Assembly (NCBI GenBank): GCA_038503075.1 | Contig: JBCAML010000012.1 | Coordinates: 744,001 to 808,000, forward strand | Source: Gyromitra esculenta | Lineage: Eukaryota > Ascomycota > Pezizomycetes > Pezizales > Discinaceae | Reading direction: 5' to 3' | DNA: 64,000 nucleotides | Notes under the pieces: model-generated | Database searches by the model: none | Seen by the model: only the letters and a program-made list of their open reading frames with translations | What the model was told of the DNA's origin: nothing | Shown: piece after piece, positions 46,165-57,897 of the stretch | Layout: every line of letters begins with the position of its first letter | Position numbering within the stretch: the stretch's first letter is position 1 | Position numbers and translations under genes: made by a program

Positions 46165-48419
46165 TTAAACTGCAACCGGAATCTCATTCTCTTGGTTTTC
46201 GATCCCCCCCTCTTCCTCTTCGATCCGGCTCACACCCTCCCCTACGTAGCTACTTCCATACAGCGTCTCGTCCCCACCCTTTCCGCCCACGGCCATGAAC
46301 GCCTTCGTCCCCGGAGCTAACACCCCAGGCGGACTGATCGGTTTCCCTGTACGCCCCCTTTCAGCCTCTTCCTTCGTCTCCTCCGGGATAGACGGAACCA
46401 TCGACCCCTTCCCCTTCCCCTTCCCAGGAGTAGTCGGGGGTTTCTTTACTGGTTTTAACCCTGGCGCGTCAGCGAGGAGCGTCCGCTCCCTCTCTACTCT
46501 TCTCTTGTTGAACACTAGCGTCTCCATCGTTTCCGTCAAGCTAGCACAAGAGTCATTTGGGTTCCACATCTCGCCTGTCATCCACGGGTGCTTCAGCGCT
46601 TTTTCAATAGTGATGCGCTTGGTGGGGTTGACGACAAGCATTTGATCAATGAGGTCGAGAGCGGGATCGCCGACACTGTCCCAATACGGGGATGGGAAAT
46701 CAAAGCGACCTTCTTTAATCTGATCACTAAGTGTGTATGGGTTCTGTGGGGTGTTGAGTTCGTCGGAGAATGGTGGGAAACCGCAGAGGCAGATGTAAAG
46801 AACTACACCAAGGGACCAAACATCGACGGGGCGTGCGTACTTGCGATGTTTTGAGCTTTGGAGAATCTCAGGAGCAACATCTGGAAAAATAAACCAAATT
46901 AGTATCATCGGCACTTGGGCTATTGGCCATGTAAACCTACAGCTTGGGGTCCCGCAAAGAGAGGTGGTGAACGAATCTTCGCCGATGATTTTTGCAAGCC
47001 CAAAATCCGCCAATTTGACCGTCAGATCCTTATCCAACAACAGAATATTCTCGGGTTTAATATCTCTGTGCACGATATCACGCTCATGCTATAGCACCAG
47101 GATTATTAGCCACAGCCAACAAAGGATCAACAGGGAGACACAGGGGTAACAAACCAGGTATTTCAACCCATTAAAGAGCTGCAAAAAAATCTTTCTCGTT
47201 TCTTCTTCTGTCAGCTTACCCTTTTTAATAATATAATTAAATAGCTCCCCCTCAGCTGCCAGTTCCAGAACTAGATAAACACCATCATCTTCGTCATATG
47301 TCCCCTGCAGACACAACACATTTGGATGCGACACACTCATCAACACTGCAATTTCTTGCTGCAGGCCACTGGTTCTTGCTTTATCGTCACTTCGCCTCTT
47401 CCTGAAGATCTTGACCGCAAACTCCTGTCCACTCTTTTTCTCCACTGCCAAGTGGACCGTCGCGAAATGGCCAGACCCAAGTTGCTGCCCAAGGTCATAG
47501 GTATCGTGGAAATCACTGCTCCGCATGTGTGCCGGGTAGCGGAAGATGTATTGCTTGCCGCCAGCGAACTCGACCTCGTCGCCAGTTTTGAGCATGCGAC
47601 GGTTGTTACGACCAACTATGACACCACCGACCCAGGTACCATTGCTAGAAAGATCTTCAAGAACTGCAATAGGTTGGGAACCGGATATTTCCTGCTATGA
47701 GCGAATGGGTAAGTTTCCACAACTTTCCATCCGCACAGGGGGGACACAAAAGAATGGAATCCTTTCGAACTACCTTAAAAATCACACAGTGTCGGTTTGA
47801 GATAACTGGATCATCGATCAACAAATCACACTCGGCATGTCGACCAACAATAAACCCATTTGGCGGCAGCTGCTTCTTGCTATTGTTCGATGTTGTTTCC
47901 CTTCTCTTTGGAGCCGCTGCCTGCTTATCGAGCTTTATAATTTCGCTATTCTTACCCTCCAAGGGATACAGGTACCCCCACACATTCTCGCTCTCGTCCG
48001 CGGCGCTCAGGCCTTCCTCAACCAACGGGGGATAGTAGAACTGGGAAGCTACTTGGGTGTTGTCTTGAGGAGGAGGCGAGGACGCAGGCGTACGTGTTAT
48101 GTCGGCGGGGTCTTCTTTTTGATGGGACAAGGAAAACGCTTTGGTCGTCTCCTCGTCATCGTTTATTGAGGCACCTTTGATACGTTTTGGGCGGCAGGGT
48201 TTTTTGGCGCTATTGCCGGGAGATGACGGAGAGGAGGGCTGTAGAGGTGTTAATATTGACTGTTCTGTGCCACTGCGTAGAAACATACGATAGAAGTGAC
48301 GATAATGATAGATTCGATGGGGTGGGTGGGTGATAGGATGAATAGTGATGGTAGGGAAAGGGATAAACTACCATTTCACGCTTGAGAACACTGCTCTTGG
48401 TATCCTTGCGGGGAGTCAT
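46165..48419 (-). CDS. Chk2/Cds1/Rad53-like checkpoint kinase with FHA domain
   Basis: A nuclear serine/threonine kinase acting in the DNA-damage and replication checkpoint. I read five exons: 48419-48372, 48259-47774, 47691-47155, 47088-46941 and 46880-46165, giving 644 residues. The first junction is the least certain; acceptor 48260 keeps the frame. A short disordered N-terminus is followed by one FHA domain (about 120-235; GFIVGRHAECDLLI, ISNRHCVIFK, LSSNGTWVGG), which binds phosphothreonine. The kinase domain follows, with LGSGHFATVH, catalytic lysine in FAVKIFRK, HRDIKPEN, DFGLAKI and VAPEIL. A basic C-terminal tail (KKPPTTPGKGKGKG) ends it. A single FHA domain is like fission yeast Cds1 and human Chk2 rather than budding yeast Rad53, which has two. 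One ACGCGT box lies 239 bp upstream (48658-48663). Confidence 0.93.
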
Positions 48420-51087
48420 AATGTCTGGATGGGAGTATCTCGACTCCAGCACCGAAAAGGGGTGGTTGCGGTTATGGTTATGGTCTGGTGAAGTGAAGTT
48501 GTGCAATGGGGGGTCGCGAGTGAGCACGCGGAATTGAACTTGGACGAAGCAAGGCCCGTGACCAGGTATCTATCAGACTATCTGTGGTCCAGAACAGAGA
48601 GTACGGGCCAGGTCGTTGTCTGTCGTCTGTCGTCCCAGAACGCGGTGCAACACGTAGACGCGTAGTAGCGTAGTAGCGTAAAGTGATTAACACCAAGCTA
48701 TAGTTTGTAAAACAATAAAACAAAACACCCGAGTGATCGCGTATGCGGGAAGAAAAGTCTAGTGAAGAATGAGGGGGAGCCAAAGTTTAAGTTCAGACTC
48801 GATAGAATGGCTGGTTTGGATGTAAAAGAGGTGGTGGGAGGAGGGAGGGGTGCAGCTCTACCAATTTACTCTAGAGATGCGGGTGTATGTGGGAAAGCGT
48901 GGGAAAGCGTGGGTTGGCTCGGTTGGCTGGCCTTCAAAGGGTTTCTTGCGGGGGAACGTATTCTCTACCACAAGAAAAGGAGGGAGAGAGGTTCCTTTCT
49001 TTTGCCCTTGATACGATGCATCTCCCAGCGCTTCAAAGCTTTCGAGTCAACAGGAGAATTGCAAAGTGGCCCAATCGAAGGGGTTGGGTGCTGGTTACAC
49101 CGCCGCGGAACTTCAGCTTCTGCTAACTAGGTATAGATCGACAAAGTTGCCCGGGACCTCGAGTAGCCCTATACACTACACGACACCCCACCCGCGAGTC
49201 GAAAAAGAGCCTCTTGAACATCGGGAAGGAGAAAACGAACGCCTGCTGGATTCACAATGCTTTGCTGATGCTGCCTATCTTTTCGTTGCCGCTGGCTTGC
49301 ATTGCGGAGCAGCTTCCTCCATATCAAATTTTTATATTTTGTTTCATAAATGATGTATTTCAGCTTTCATTAACCGTGTTCCCATCAAGTAACAAGAACA
49401 GCATATTGTGATTCATCGTTCCTTTCCGTGGCGTCGTCCTTCACCGGGATTTTGCCTTTGAAAAAAAAAAAAAGAAGGAATTCTGTCCAATTTTCTCGAC
49501 AGTATGGGTTGTCTGGCTGCTGCCACATGCTCTTTCTTCTCTCTGGCAGATTTAAAGACCTAGTTAAATGTGGTGGAACCAGCATGGCAATCAATTGCCG
49601 AAGTCAGAGGGCTTTAGTGTCTTGTTTATCCAAGTCCATACTATGCAAAGGGTAAAAATAAGGTCGTTTGTTCATCCTCCCACGACCAAGAGTTTTAATA
49701 CTAGAGACCCAAATCTAATCGATTGAGATCATTTCCGTCTATCCGTCCGGTTTCCCGAGCCCGCAAAATCCAAAATCAGACCCTTGAGAGAAGGGAAGAG
49801 AGACATACATGACCTCTGCATGCAGCAGACAAGCCTCCAGATTAAATAAGGGCAGCCTAGCCAAGACCTTTGAGTCATTCGTGGAGCCATCCTCCCTTTC
49901 AGGGAGCATCTGAAAGGGTAGGGCTCGGTAGAATAGCAACTCGCCGGGAAAATGAAATGAAATAAAAACCGATATATTCGTGTTTGTGTATCCTGTATTC
50001 TACTTTAGTCTCTTTGCTATCGGGTTTTCTCCTTCGGATTATTCGCTAGACGGCAACACCACGAACAAAAATAGGTCGCGCATCACGGTTCAAGTAGTGG
50101 CGCATGGATCTGTCAGATGAACCCAAACCTGTCAGCCGGCGACCCGTCTAACTGCCACAGGGCTTGATGGATTAGTCCCGCCATTGCTCCCTGCTGGTAG
50201 CACAGGAACGGGGATCTAGTGCCACAATTTCAAGTCTACGGAACCCACAGCAGAGAGGAGAAAGAGAGAGCTTGCTGGAAGACCAAAGAAGAGGGATTTT
50301 ATAGTTATAGGAGGGACCAGTGAATTGGGTATTGGATGCGTTTAAATAATAACAGTCCAGTTCGAGATGGTGCTGCTGCTAATGCAGTCAGATTCTGTAG
50401 AGTCTGGGTGGGGATGCTGACCTGCACATGAGTCTGTCCTGCTGCAAACAAAACCGCACCGTCAACAGGCAGAGAATCAGCCACTTTCGTCTGCGGTCCC
50501 AGGGTAAGGGGAAGGAAGGTCTAAGGGGTGTGGTAAGGCGAGAAACCTCCCCCACAGGACAGCTGCCTACAGTGTTTCGCTTTCTTTTTCTCCCAGCTTC
50601 CTCTTTGTCTGGAACTCCCCATCATCTCCATCCTCTCCACAATCATCATCACCAGCATCCTCCCTATCTCTCCTTCTAAATCATCTGGCGTTGTTCTCCA
50701 TCTCCCTCTCCCTCCATTCGCTGCTGCTATCCAAAGTTACATTTATACCGACGATCCCTTTCAGCGCTTACCTGTGCCACCACTGCATCTGATAGAATTC
50801 GCTTTAGGGGGCTAAGAGGCTGAAAGTGCTATATACCCAACTACGTCCCATCAGCCATCACTGCGCCCACTTCCACTGCCATTACAACATTCCCCACACC
50901 TGGACACGATTATCATCCTCGACGTCTACCATTTTATTTTACTTCACCCTCACGAAACCAGAACTGACGATCAACGTCTCCACGGAACCCTCTTATTGAC
51001 TGAATAACCTCATCGCACGGACTTACATTTTTCCTTTGCTCAACCCCTTTCTACTAGTAGCTATTTTTTCTTCTCTCCATATAAAGA
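48420..51087. other. Long intergenic region between divergent genes
   Basis: About 2.7 kb between the kinase start and the F-BAR/RhoGAP start, with no supported gene. The largest frame (48762-49130, 122 codons) has no recognisable features. The region contains GTAGTAGC and GGGAAAGCGT short tandem units and pyrimidine-rich tracts near 50600-51060, upstream of the next gene. Confidence 0.55.
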
Positions 51088-54000
51088 ATGCCTGGCTTTG
51101 CGGATTCGTTTTGGTCGGGCGACTATGCCGGAGGTGTGTTTTAAAGAAATCCCGCAATCCCCCCATCCGAGGAGACCCCATCGCGCTGATTCGATGGAAT
51201 TATTTTTTGCAGGTCTCGGTGTCCTATTTGGGAAGCTCCAGCAGGGTGTAATAGAGAACCAACAAATTGTACAGGTCGCAAAACTGCGGGCCGACACTGA
51301 AGACCTGTACGGACAGAAGCTGGGGACCATTTCAGCGGGGTCTGAAAGGGCCGGTGGGTTCGGGCGAGATGATGGCGCGAGTGTAAGGAAGGTGAGTTGT
51401 TTGCTGATAAGGATGTGCTGCGCCTTGATTTTTTCTCCATTCTACCGGGATGGAGGAGGGCTGATGGTAATGGGTTGCGATGGTAGGCATTCGATGGATT
51501 GCGGAAGGAGATGGACGATGTGAGTATTCGTTCCCGATATTGCCGCTTTATCTGAATCTCAGGGATGATGGGGTTAATTTTTCCTTCTTCTCTATAGGCT
51601 GGCAAGAACCATCGTAAAGTGGCCGATAATATCCGGCAGCTTGTCATTGACCCGTTCTCGCGCTGGTGCGTCTCACATGAAGAGCGGATCTTGTCTTCAC
51701 ACGATGATCTCCAGGCACGGATTAAAGCCCACGACAAGCAAGCTGAAAATGTCAAGAAGCTGCGTTCTCATTACTTCAATAAATGCCGCCTCGTCGAGGA
51801 TCTCGAGGAGGAAACCAAATTCATCCAGGTCCCTCCTGAAACCCCCGGGTCGGCTACTGTCGGTACCCCGCAGATTAAGCTGCCGGATAGCGAAGACGGC
51901 GAAGATGAAGAGGAGCCGCTGGAAATCGGCGATCTGTTTTATCAGCCTGCGGAGGTCAAGAAGATACTCAGGCACATGCTGGAGACCGTCCCACTCACAG
52001 AGGTAAAAGTACCTATCTTGGGAACCTACCAGAATGTAAGCACTGGTGAGAACATTGTCAAATTCCTCCAGGAGAACCTCAACGCAACGTCCGTCTCCCA
52101 TGCCGAGCGTATCGGTCAGGACTTTGTCACCCACGGTTTCCTCCGCCTCGTCGGGAATGTTGGGAATACGTTCAGCAACAGCACCAAGTTGCACTACCAG
52201 TGGAGGCCCAAGGCGATCCAAACAGCCGGAATCCAACCCAAGGGACTCGTGAGGACTGATACCCTGAATGGAGACGTGACACCGAGCAGCCCGGTCACAA
52301 CCGCTGCGATTGGTGACTATTTGGGCGGATTTCTAACAAATCAACATCCCAATGAGACGAGCTCGGAGAGGCTGAGGAGGGAGGCGAATGAAGCCGACGA
52401 GCGGTATAAAGCTGGGGTCCAGAAGTTGGATCTTATGAGATGCACATTGGAGGAGAGCATGATGGACCATTTGAAGTTCATGGAGAGGTGCGAGTTGGAT
52501 AGGCTGAAGGCTATTAAAGCAGGTATGGAAACTAAAGAAGTTAGGATATATTGCGGGAGCTGATCATAGGGTAGTTATTCTCGATTTCTCGGGAGCCATC
52601 TCGAATGTTATCCCGGCTATCCAGTCTACTGTTGATAACATGCTTCTCTATCAGGAGACTGTTCAACCGCTTGGAGACTTGCGGTACATGCTTGAATCTT
52701 ACAGGACTGGCTCGTTCATTCCTAAGGTTGTGACTTATGAGAGTTACTATAACTCTGTTGATGAGCAGACCTTCGGTGTTGATCTTGAGGCTAGGGCAAG
52801 GGCTGACCGGAAACGTGTGCCGATGATTGTAACTGGGATTCTTACCTATTTGGATCATCGTAAGTCACCTGATCGACACTGCGCTAGATGATGGGGTGAA
52901 ATATGCAGGTTTATCTGCGTATTTCCTTTGCCATGAAATAAGTTATAAAGCATAAATTGTCACTCGCTTACAATTTTTCGCAGATTATCCTGATCTTGAA
53001 GGCGATGAGGCACGACGAGGAATCTGGCTTGTAGATGTGCCTTTAGCAGCTACTCATCACTTGAGGAATGCTATTAATAATGGGAAAGCGGTTCCAAAAG
53101 ACATTCTCGCGAACTACGAGATCCCCATTGTTGCCAGTGCGTTGAAGCTGTACCTCCTCGAACTGCCAGACTCGCTTGTGTCCTCCCAGAAATACGAAAT
53201 CATCAAGACTGTCTACACCACTCACGGCTCTGAGGGCGACGAGAAGGCGCGCTTGGCTGTGGTTCAGAACACACTCGGCAGTCTCCCACTGACAAATATT
53301 GCAACACTTGACGCGATCACTACCCACTTCACACGTTTGATTGAGCTTACTTCAGCCGACGAAGCCTTCATTGGTGGCCTCGCACACAGTCTCTCTTACT
53401 GCATTCTGCGCCCTCGTGTTGAGTCCTCGCTCACTCAGCACGAGCGTCACTCTTACCGTCTTGTCCGCGACCTCTTCGCACACAAGGAGCAGGTTTTCGG
53501 TGAGCTCAAGCGAGCGCACACCCTAAACTCTGGTCGTGCCCGAGCTATCTCAACAGATGAGTCTCAGCGCCGCGCACACGTTGAAGCTCGCAATCGCGCC
53601 GTTATCGGCGCGGCTCGCAGCCGTCCCTCCAGCCCAGCACCAACGGGTCGGCATCGGCGCGATGTCTCCACTGACAGTGGGAATCGCTTTCCAATTCAAA
53701 CCTCACCCACAAGTGGCTCCCCGCGTAGTAGCCGGTACAGGCCTGCGTCCCTTGAAGTGCCTGGAGGTTCTTCAAGCGCCGGGGAAGGGAACTATGAGGT
53801 CGATGCGGGGATGAGGATGACACAGGAACCAGACGGCATAATAGAAGAGAGAGTGGATAGCCCGATCAGCGCGGTGAGCGCGGTGAGTTCATACGGTGGG
53901 CTGGAGAAGAGTAATAGTTTGAGCAGGAGTGCCCATGCAAGTGGGAGTGCTCAGGGGAGCAGCAGGTTTCCGAGGAGAGGGCAGAACTTGGTCAAGACCG

Positions 54001-54110
54001 CCGCGAAGAGGGATAGTTTGAGTGCACCCGGGAATATGAGTGATGGGAGTGCTGCAGATGACGAGCGAAGTGTGGGGGTGAGCTTGACGGATCGCCCAAT
54101 GGATGATTAG
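51088..54110 (+). CDS. Rgd2-like F-BAR/DEP/RhoGAP-domain protein
   Basis: Proteins of this type link membrane curvature to Rho/Cdc42 GTPase signalling at sites of polar growth. Six exons (51088-51133, 51213-51391, 51487-51519, 51598-52522, 52575-52859, 52984-54110) give 864 residues. The third exon is only 33 nt. The start MPGFADSFWSGDYAG and LGVLFGKLQQGVIENQQIVQ open the F-BAR domain (about 1-380, split). A DEP domain is inserted at about 185-290 (TGENIVKFLQENLN; GQDFVTHGFLRLVGN). The RhoGAP-like region spans about 490-690 (VASALKLYLLELPDSLVSSQ), followed by a serine/arginine-rich disordered tail. The loop where active RhoGAPs have an arginine finger (GxFRxxG-like) reads RRGIWLVDVPLA, so GAP activity is uncertain. 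The fifth exon's acceptor is the GTAG at 52574, the only one in frame. Confidence 0.9.
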
Positions 54111-55712
54111 ATACTTTTATTGATGCCTCTGAAGGGCGAGATTAACTGAGTTGAGTGTGAATGATGGTTGATCGGTTCAATTCGTTGGTTATGGGCTTTT
54201 ATCTTTCGTCTTTTCTTCATTTCTATCGGATTCGAGGGTTTTGTGGCTGAAGGAGGAAAAAAAGCGGGTTGTTGAGCATGCGTGGGGTTCTGTTCTGTTC
54301 TCTGCTTCTGTTTTTTTCTGTTTTTCTTTTCTTTTAACTATACCAATAGGCGTGATGTCTCGCCTTTTTTTTTGCTTTTAACCTTTTTATAACTTCATTT
54401 TTTATCTCGCCCCCCCTCAAATTCCCAATCTCTTCCCCTTTCCCTCCCCCTTTGTCATCACCCTATACGCACATTGACGCTGTGCTTTTTTTTCTGTATC
54501 AAGATTTCTTTCATGTTTCCCGGAGCCAGTTAAGTTGAGGGCGTATGAGCGATGTGATGCAAGGCAATGCTATAACGATAAATACTTTATAAATACGATC
54601 CCGCGAGAGTGAGCTGTGAATGTAACGTGGCACACGCAGACTCGGTTATTGAGTGGTTTGTGATGGGGTTTTGGCTGGCTCATGAGATGTCACTCACGCC
54701 TTGGCAGATCCCAACTGGACCATTAAAGTAATAATAAGTAATTCTTCATACTCGCATGCAACCCGTAGGTTATAGCGATGAACTATCTAGACCATTAAAT
54801 CATTCTGTAGTGTTATTTTGTAGATGATGGGGTACGAAGCCTTTGGCTTAGACGTAATTGTGCTGATGCATTAGATCTATACTTTGGTGTGACAGCTGTC
54901 TGGTGCCGTGCGGGTAGGAGTCCTGCGTGCTGGGAAGAAACAGCCCTGCCCAGTCTTGATGTCTGAGTAAACCGTTTCCCCCCTATTGATTGTTTACGGG
55001 CAGTGGTGGTCTGGTAGTTTTGTATGATATTTTCCGTTCCACTCGAGCGTCCTCTGTAGGTGTTGTCAGATACTTTATCTTCCTGTCATTAATAGAAATA
55101 TTCTTTCGAAAGTTAAGAGCGATCGCGCTACCCTCGGCTTGTAGAATGACTTGGTGAGATACGAGGCGCTGTCCTTGATTTGTTGCGTGTGGTTCCCAGG
55201 CTTCGCAGGAGAGAACGTCAGGTAACCATAAACTACTTCACTGTGAGCCTATGGGACGGGGTTAGGCGCGAGACGAGCTGTGCTAGGGTTTTATCCTCTG
55301 AAACAAGTATTTACACCCTCTGAAGCCGGCGAGGCACATGAGACAATGCATAGAAATTTAAAAGCATGTACACGTTAAAGTTGGCGGTGGCGTATTTCAC
55401 TTGTACTTCGTCTTTTTACGGACCGTCATCATGAACTGCAAGCAATTCTATTGCTTTAACGACGTACTCTCGGCATCCCCAATACTATAACGCTGTCTCA
55501 AGATGCCATTAACTTACTGCTATATATGTCTGGCTGAATACAGCTTTGGCATTCAAGTTCTCCAATCTTCAAGCCTCCTAAACTTAGGTATCGTGGATAA
55601 AAGCGCACCTCACTTCTGGACTTCTGTGTCGAGTGTATTTCAACTCTATTAGTGGCCTATTTCAAAAGTACGAATACCAACTACAAAAACTTCAACCTTC
55701 TGCTCTCTTTAA
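54111..55712. other. Intergenic region, no supported gene
   Basis: T-rich 3' flank of the RhoGAP gene followed by unremarkable AT-rich DNA. No reading frame above chance length with recognisable content and no RNA gene. Confidence 0.55.
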
Positions 55713-56549
55713 ATGCCTCCCATCAGGCGATCAGCCTCTAAACCCTCCAAGAATCAACCCCCTCCCCGCCGAAACCCCCGCTTCCCAAAGGGCTATAGAG
55801 ATCCCTTCCCAGGTGTGTTCGGGACAGGCCCTATCTGCAGAATAACCTCACACGCAACCGCCGCCGAAATTGAAGACGATATCAAGCTTATCATGACATC
55901 ACCTTACTACGGACTGAACGGGTCGATCCTGAACGGGGGATTTGCGGATACCGCCGAGGGAGCAGTATCCAAACCCGCTGCTCAAAACCCGCCTCTTGCT
56001 AGTACCTACGAAAAGGATACGGCCAAGGGTCTAAACATCGACGAGGAAATGGAGATGATGGTGACACGGTTGATGGACGTTGTAAGTACAGCGCTGGCTT
56101 CATCGGTATCTCCCCGGGCTACAGTTTGTCCTCGGCCAACAGTTTCTTCACCTTCGTCCACCATCAGACCTACGAACTCCCCACAACTTAAACTATCTTC
56201 GCCTGTTGTACTGGCTTTCTCCATCACTATCCACCCACCATATCTTCTAGCGCCGCCTCCTACCGCGGCAGCTTCTCACCCTCTCGTCATCGAAACCTCA
56301 CCTACCGTCGCCCCATCCCTCACTCCTGCCCGCCCCCGCAGAGCGAAAACTGCTTACGTCACGAAGAAATTACGGCTGCCACCGAAAGTCAGAGATGCTA
56401 ACGCCTCCCCCCGTGATAGCTCTAATAAAGTTAGCAAGCCTAAGCCCCTTCGGGGTGCTGAGAAGAAGATATATATTAGTAGAGAGAATTATCGAAGTTC
56501 CTCTGCGATACCGCGGGCTGCGCTGGCGCAGATACCAGAAACATCGTGA
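55713..56549 (+). CDS. Hypothetical proline/serine-rich protein
   Basis: A single uninterrupted frame of 278 codons from ATG 55713 (ATGCCTCCCATCAGGCG). I do not recognise it. The N-terminus is basic and proline-rich (RRSASKPSKNQPPPRRNPRF), the middle is acidic around DEEMEMMVTRLMDVV, and the rest is rich in S, T, P and A with a basic C-terminal third (RPRRAKTAYVTKKLRLPPK). It looks mostly disordered. A GTAAGT/CTACAG pair inside (about 56082-56124) would shift the frame, so I treat it as unspliced. There is no signal peptide or membrane segment. Coding status is likely from length and unbroken frame, but the gene could be lineage-specific. Confidence 0.55.
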   Translation: MPPIRRSASKPSKNQPPPRRNPRFPKGYRDPFPGVFGTGPICRITSHATAAEIEDDIKLIMTSPYYGLNGSILNGGFADTAEGAVSKPAAQNPPLASTYEKDTAKGLNIDEEMEMMVTRLMDVVSTALASSVSPRATVCPRPTVSSPSSTIRPTNSPQLKLSSPVVLAFSITIHPPYLLAPPPTAAASHPLVIETSPTVAPSLTPARPRRAKTAYVTKKLRLPPKVRDANASPRDSSNKVSKPKPLRGAEKKIYISRENYRSSSAIPRAALAQIPETS

Positions 56550-57897
56550 TTGGGGGGGGAGGTTACTTCGGTTTTTTTCATTTTTCAAGCATGTTGGAGA
56601 TTAGATTGAGACTTTGAGTTGCTATTTAGGGTTATAGATTGGGGAGAGAAGCTGTATATATCAAACTTTGTATTAGGTGTTAACTTTGGGTTTGGTGTTT
56701 GTATTAAGGCTTTGGGGGTTGGATATTATGTTACGGAGTTTTAGTGGTTAATAGTATTTCCGAAGATCATGATCGCTGTGAGACTGGAAACATAATCCTA
56801 CGATAACCCTTTTGCTGAGCCTATACTATGTGTCTTCAGCCTTGAATTCCTCTAGGTAATTGGAGGCTATCCAAGGTGCTCGAGAACACTTCTTAATGAA
56901 AACTCGGATGGTCAGGGGCAAAGTTTCTGTTCTTAATATAGTCGGGGGAACAAAGAAATAATACCCCTAACCTCTATGGCTAGAGTTGGCGTTGACGTTT
57001 TAACTTTGCAACCAGACTATGAGAACCAGATGCATTACTTAATACCTCTGCTACCATTTATTCAGGGGAGCATCACCTTGCGGAGAGCACGTGTGTCTGA
57101 AGACCTCAACATATGTACTCGTGTGCGAGTGAGATTCCGTGAGTACGATGGTCAATCGGATGAACGTAGAGACCAAAAATCTAAAAGGTGTGGGTTCTTG
57201 TAGGTCATGAAATTGATTAAATTTGGCAACGGGGCCTTGCACGCAACAGTTTCTAGGGGGAGAGGTGCTATTTACGTCGATAAGACTATTGTGTGGGAGC
57301 GAATCTTCAGATTCCAGTAGAAAGGATTTACCAAGCCTAGTGATATATTCTAGAAATACAAAGCTTCCTTTTGGCGTGTTTTGGATTTTTAGCCGTGCAT
57401 TTACAGTTGTGTTTCAGGAAACTGTTTCAAGACAATGGCATGGCACGTGTCTGACTTGAGATAGAAAAGAGAAAGCATCCATAGAGAAGTTGGCTGGCCC
57501 GGGTGGCATCGGGCTGCGTCAAGACGCGCAGACTCCTGCCTGGATTTGCTGGCCCCTTGCCACTTTAGGTTTTCGTGTTTTCTCGATTTACGCGTCTCCA
57601 GCCAAGGCCATTCAAAAAAAACGCGAGAACTCTGCCAAGATCCATTTTCGACGCGTTCCTCTGGCAACCGCCATTCTTGAAACGCGTATTCTGCTTTAGG
57701 AGTCATTGGCGCCAGCCCTGTTTCCAGAACCCGAACCTTGAATCTCCACCCCCAACCTCCACCCTCGCTTTCCCATACTATTCCCTCTATTCCATTGCAT
57801 CGTGCATCCATTCTCTATTCAATTGTTTCTTGCCTATAGTCACTCGTTCACCACTGCGAGAATCTTCTGTGCTCATCTTCACCCTTCATAAACTATC
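56550..57897. other. Intergenic region including the CDC6 promoter
   Basis: Contains no supported gene. Short frames such as 56976-57203 have no recognisable features. The last 310 bp hold three ACGCGT boxes, and the final 150 bp are pyrimidine-rich. Confidence 0.6.
57590..57687 (+). promoter_or_regulatory. Three MCB (ACGCGT) boxes upstream of CDC6
   Basis: Exact ACGCGT at 57590-57595, 57651-57656 and 57682-57687, that is 211 to 308 bp before the start codon. The MBF complex binds this word to drive G1/S genes in yeasts, and cdc18 is a classic target in fission yeast. Three copies in 98 bp is far above the chance density of about one per 4 kb. Confidence 0.75.

Noticed and set aside
48762..49351. 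Reading frames of 95 to 122 codons upstream of the kinase
   Set aside because: Several frames overlap, no conserved motif is seen, and tandem GGGAAAGCGT units explain part of the openness.
51141..52236. Minus-strand frames opposite the F-BAR gene
   Set aside because: They span introns of the plus-strand gene and have no recognisable domains.
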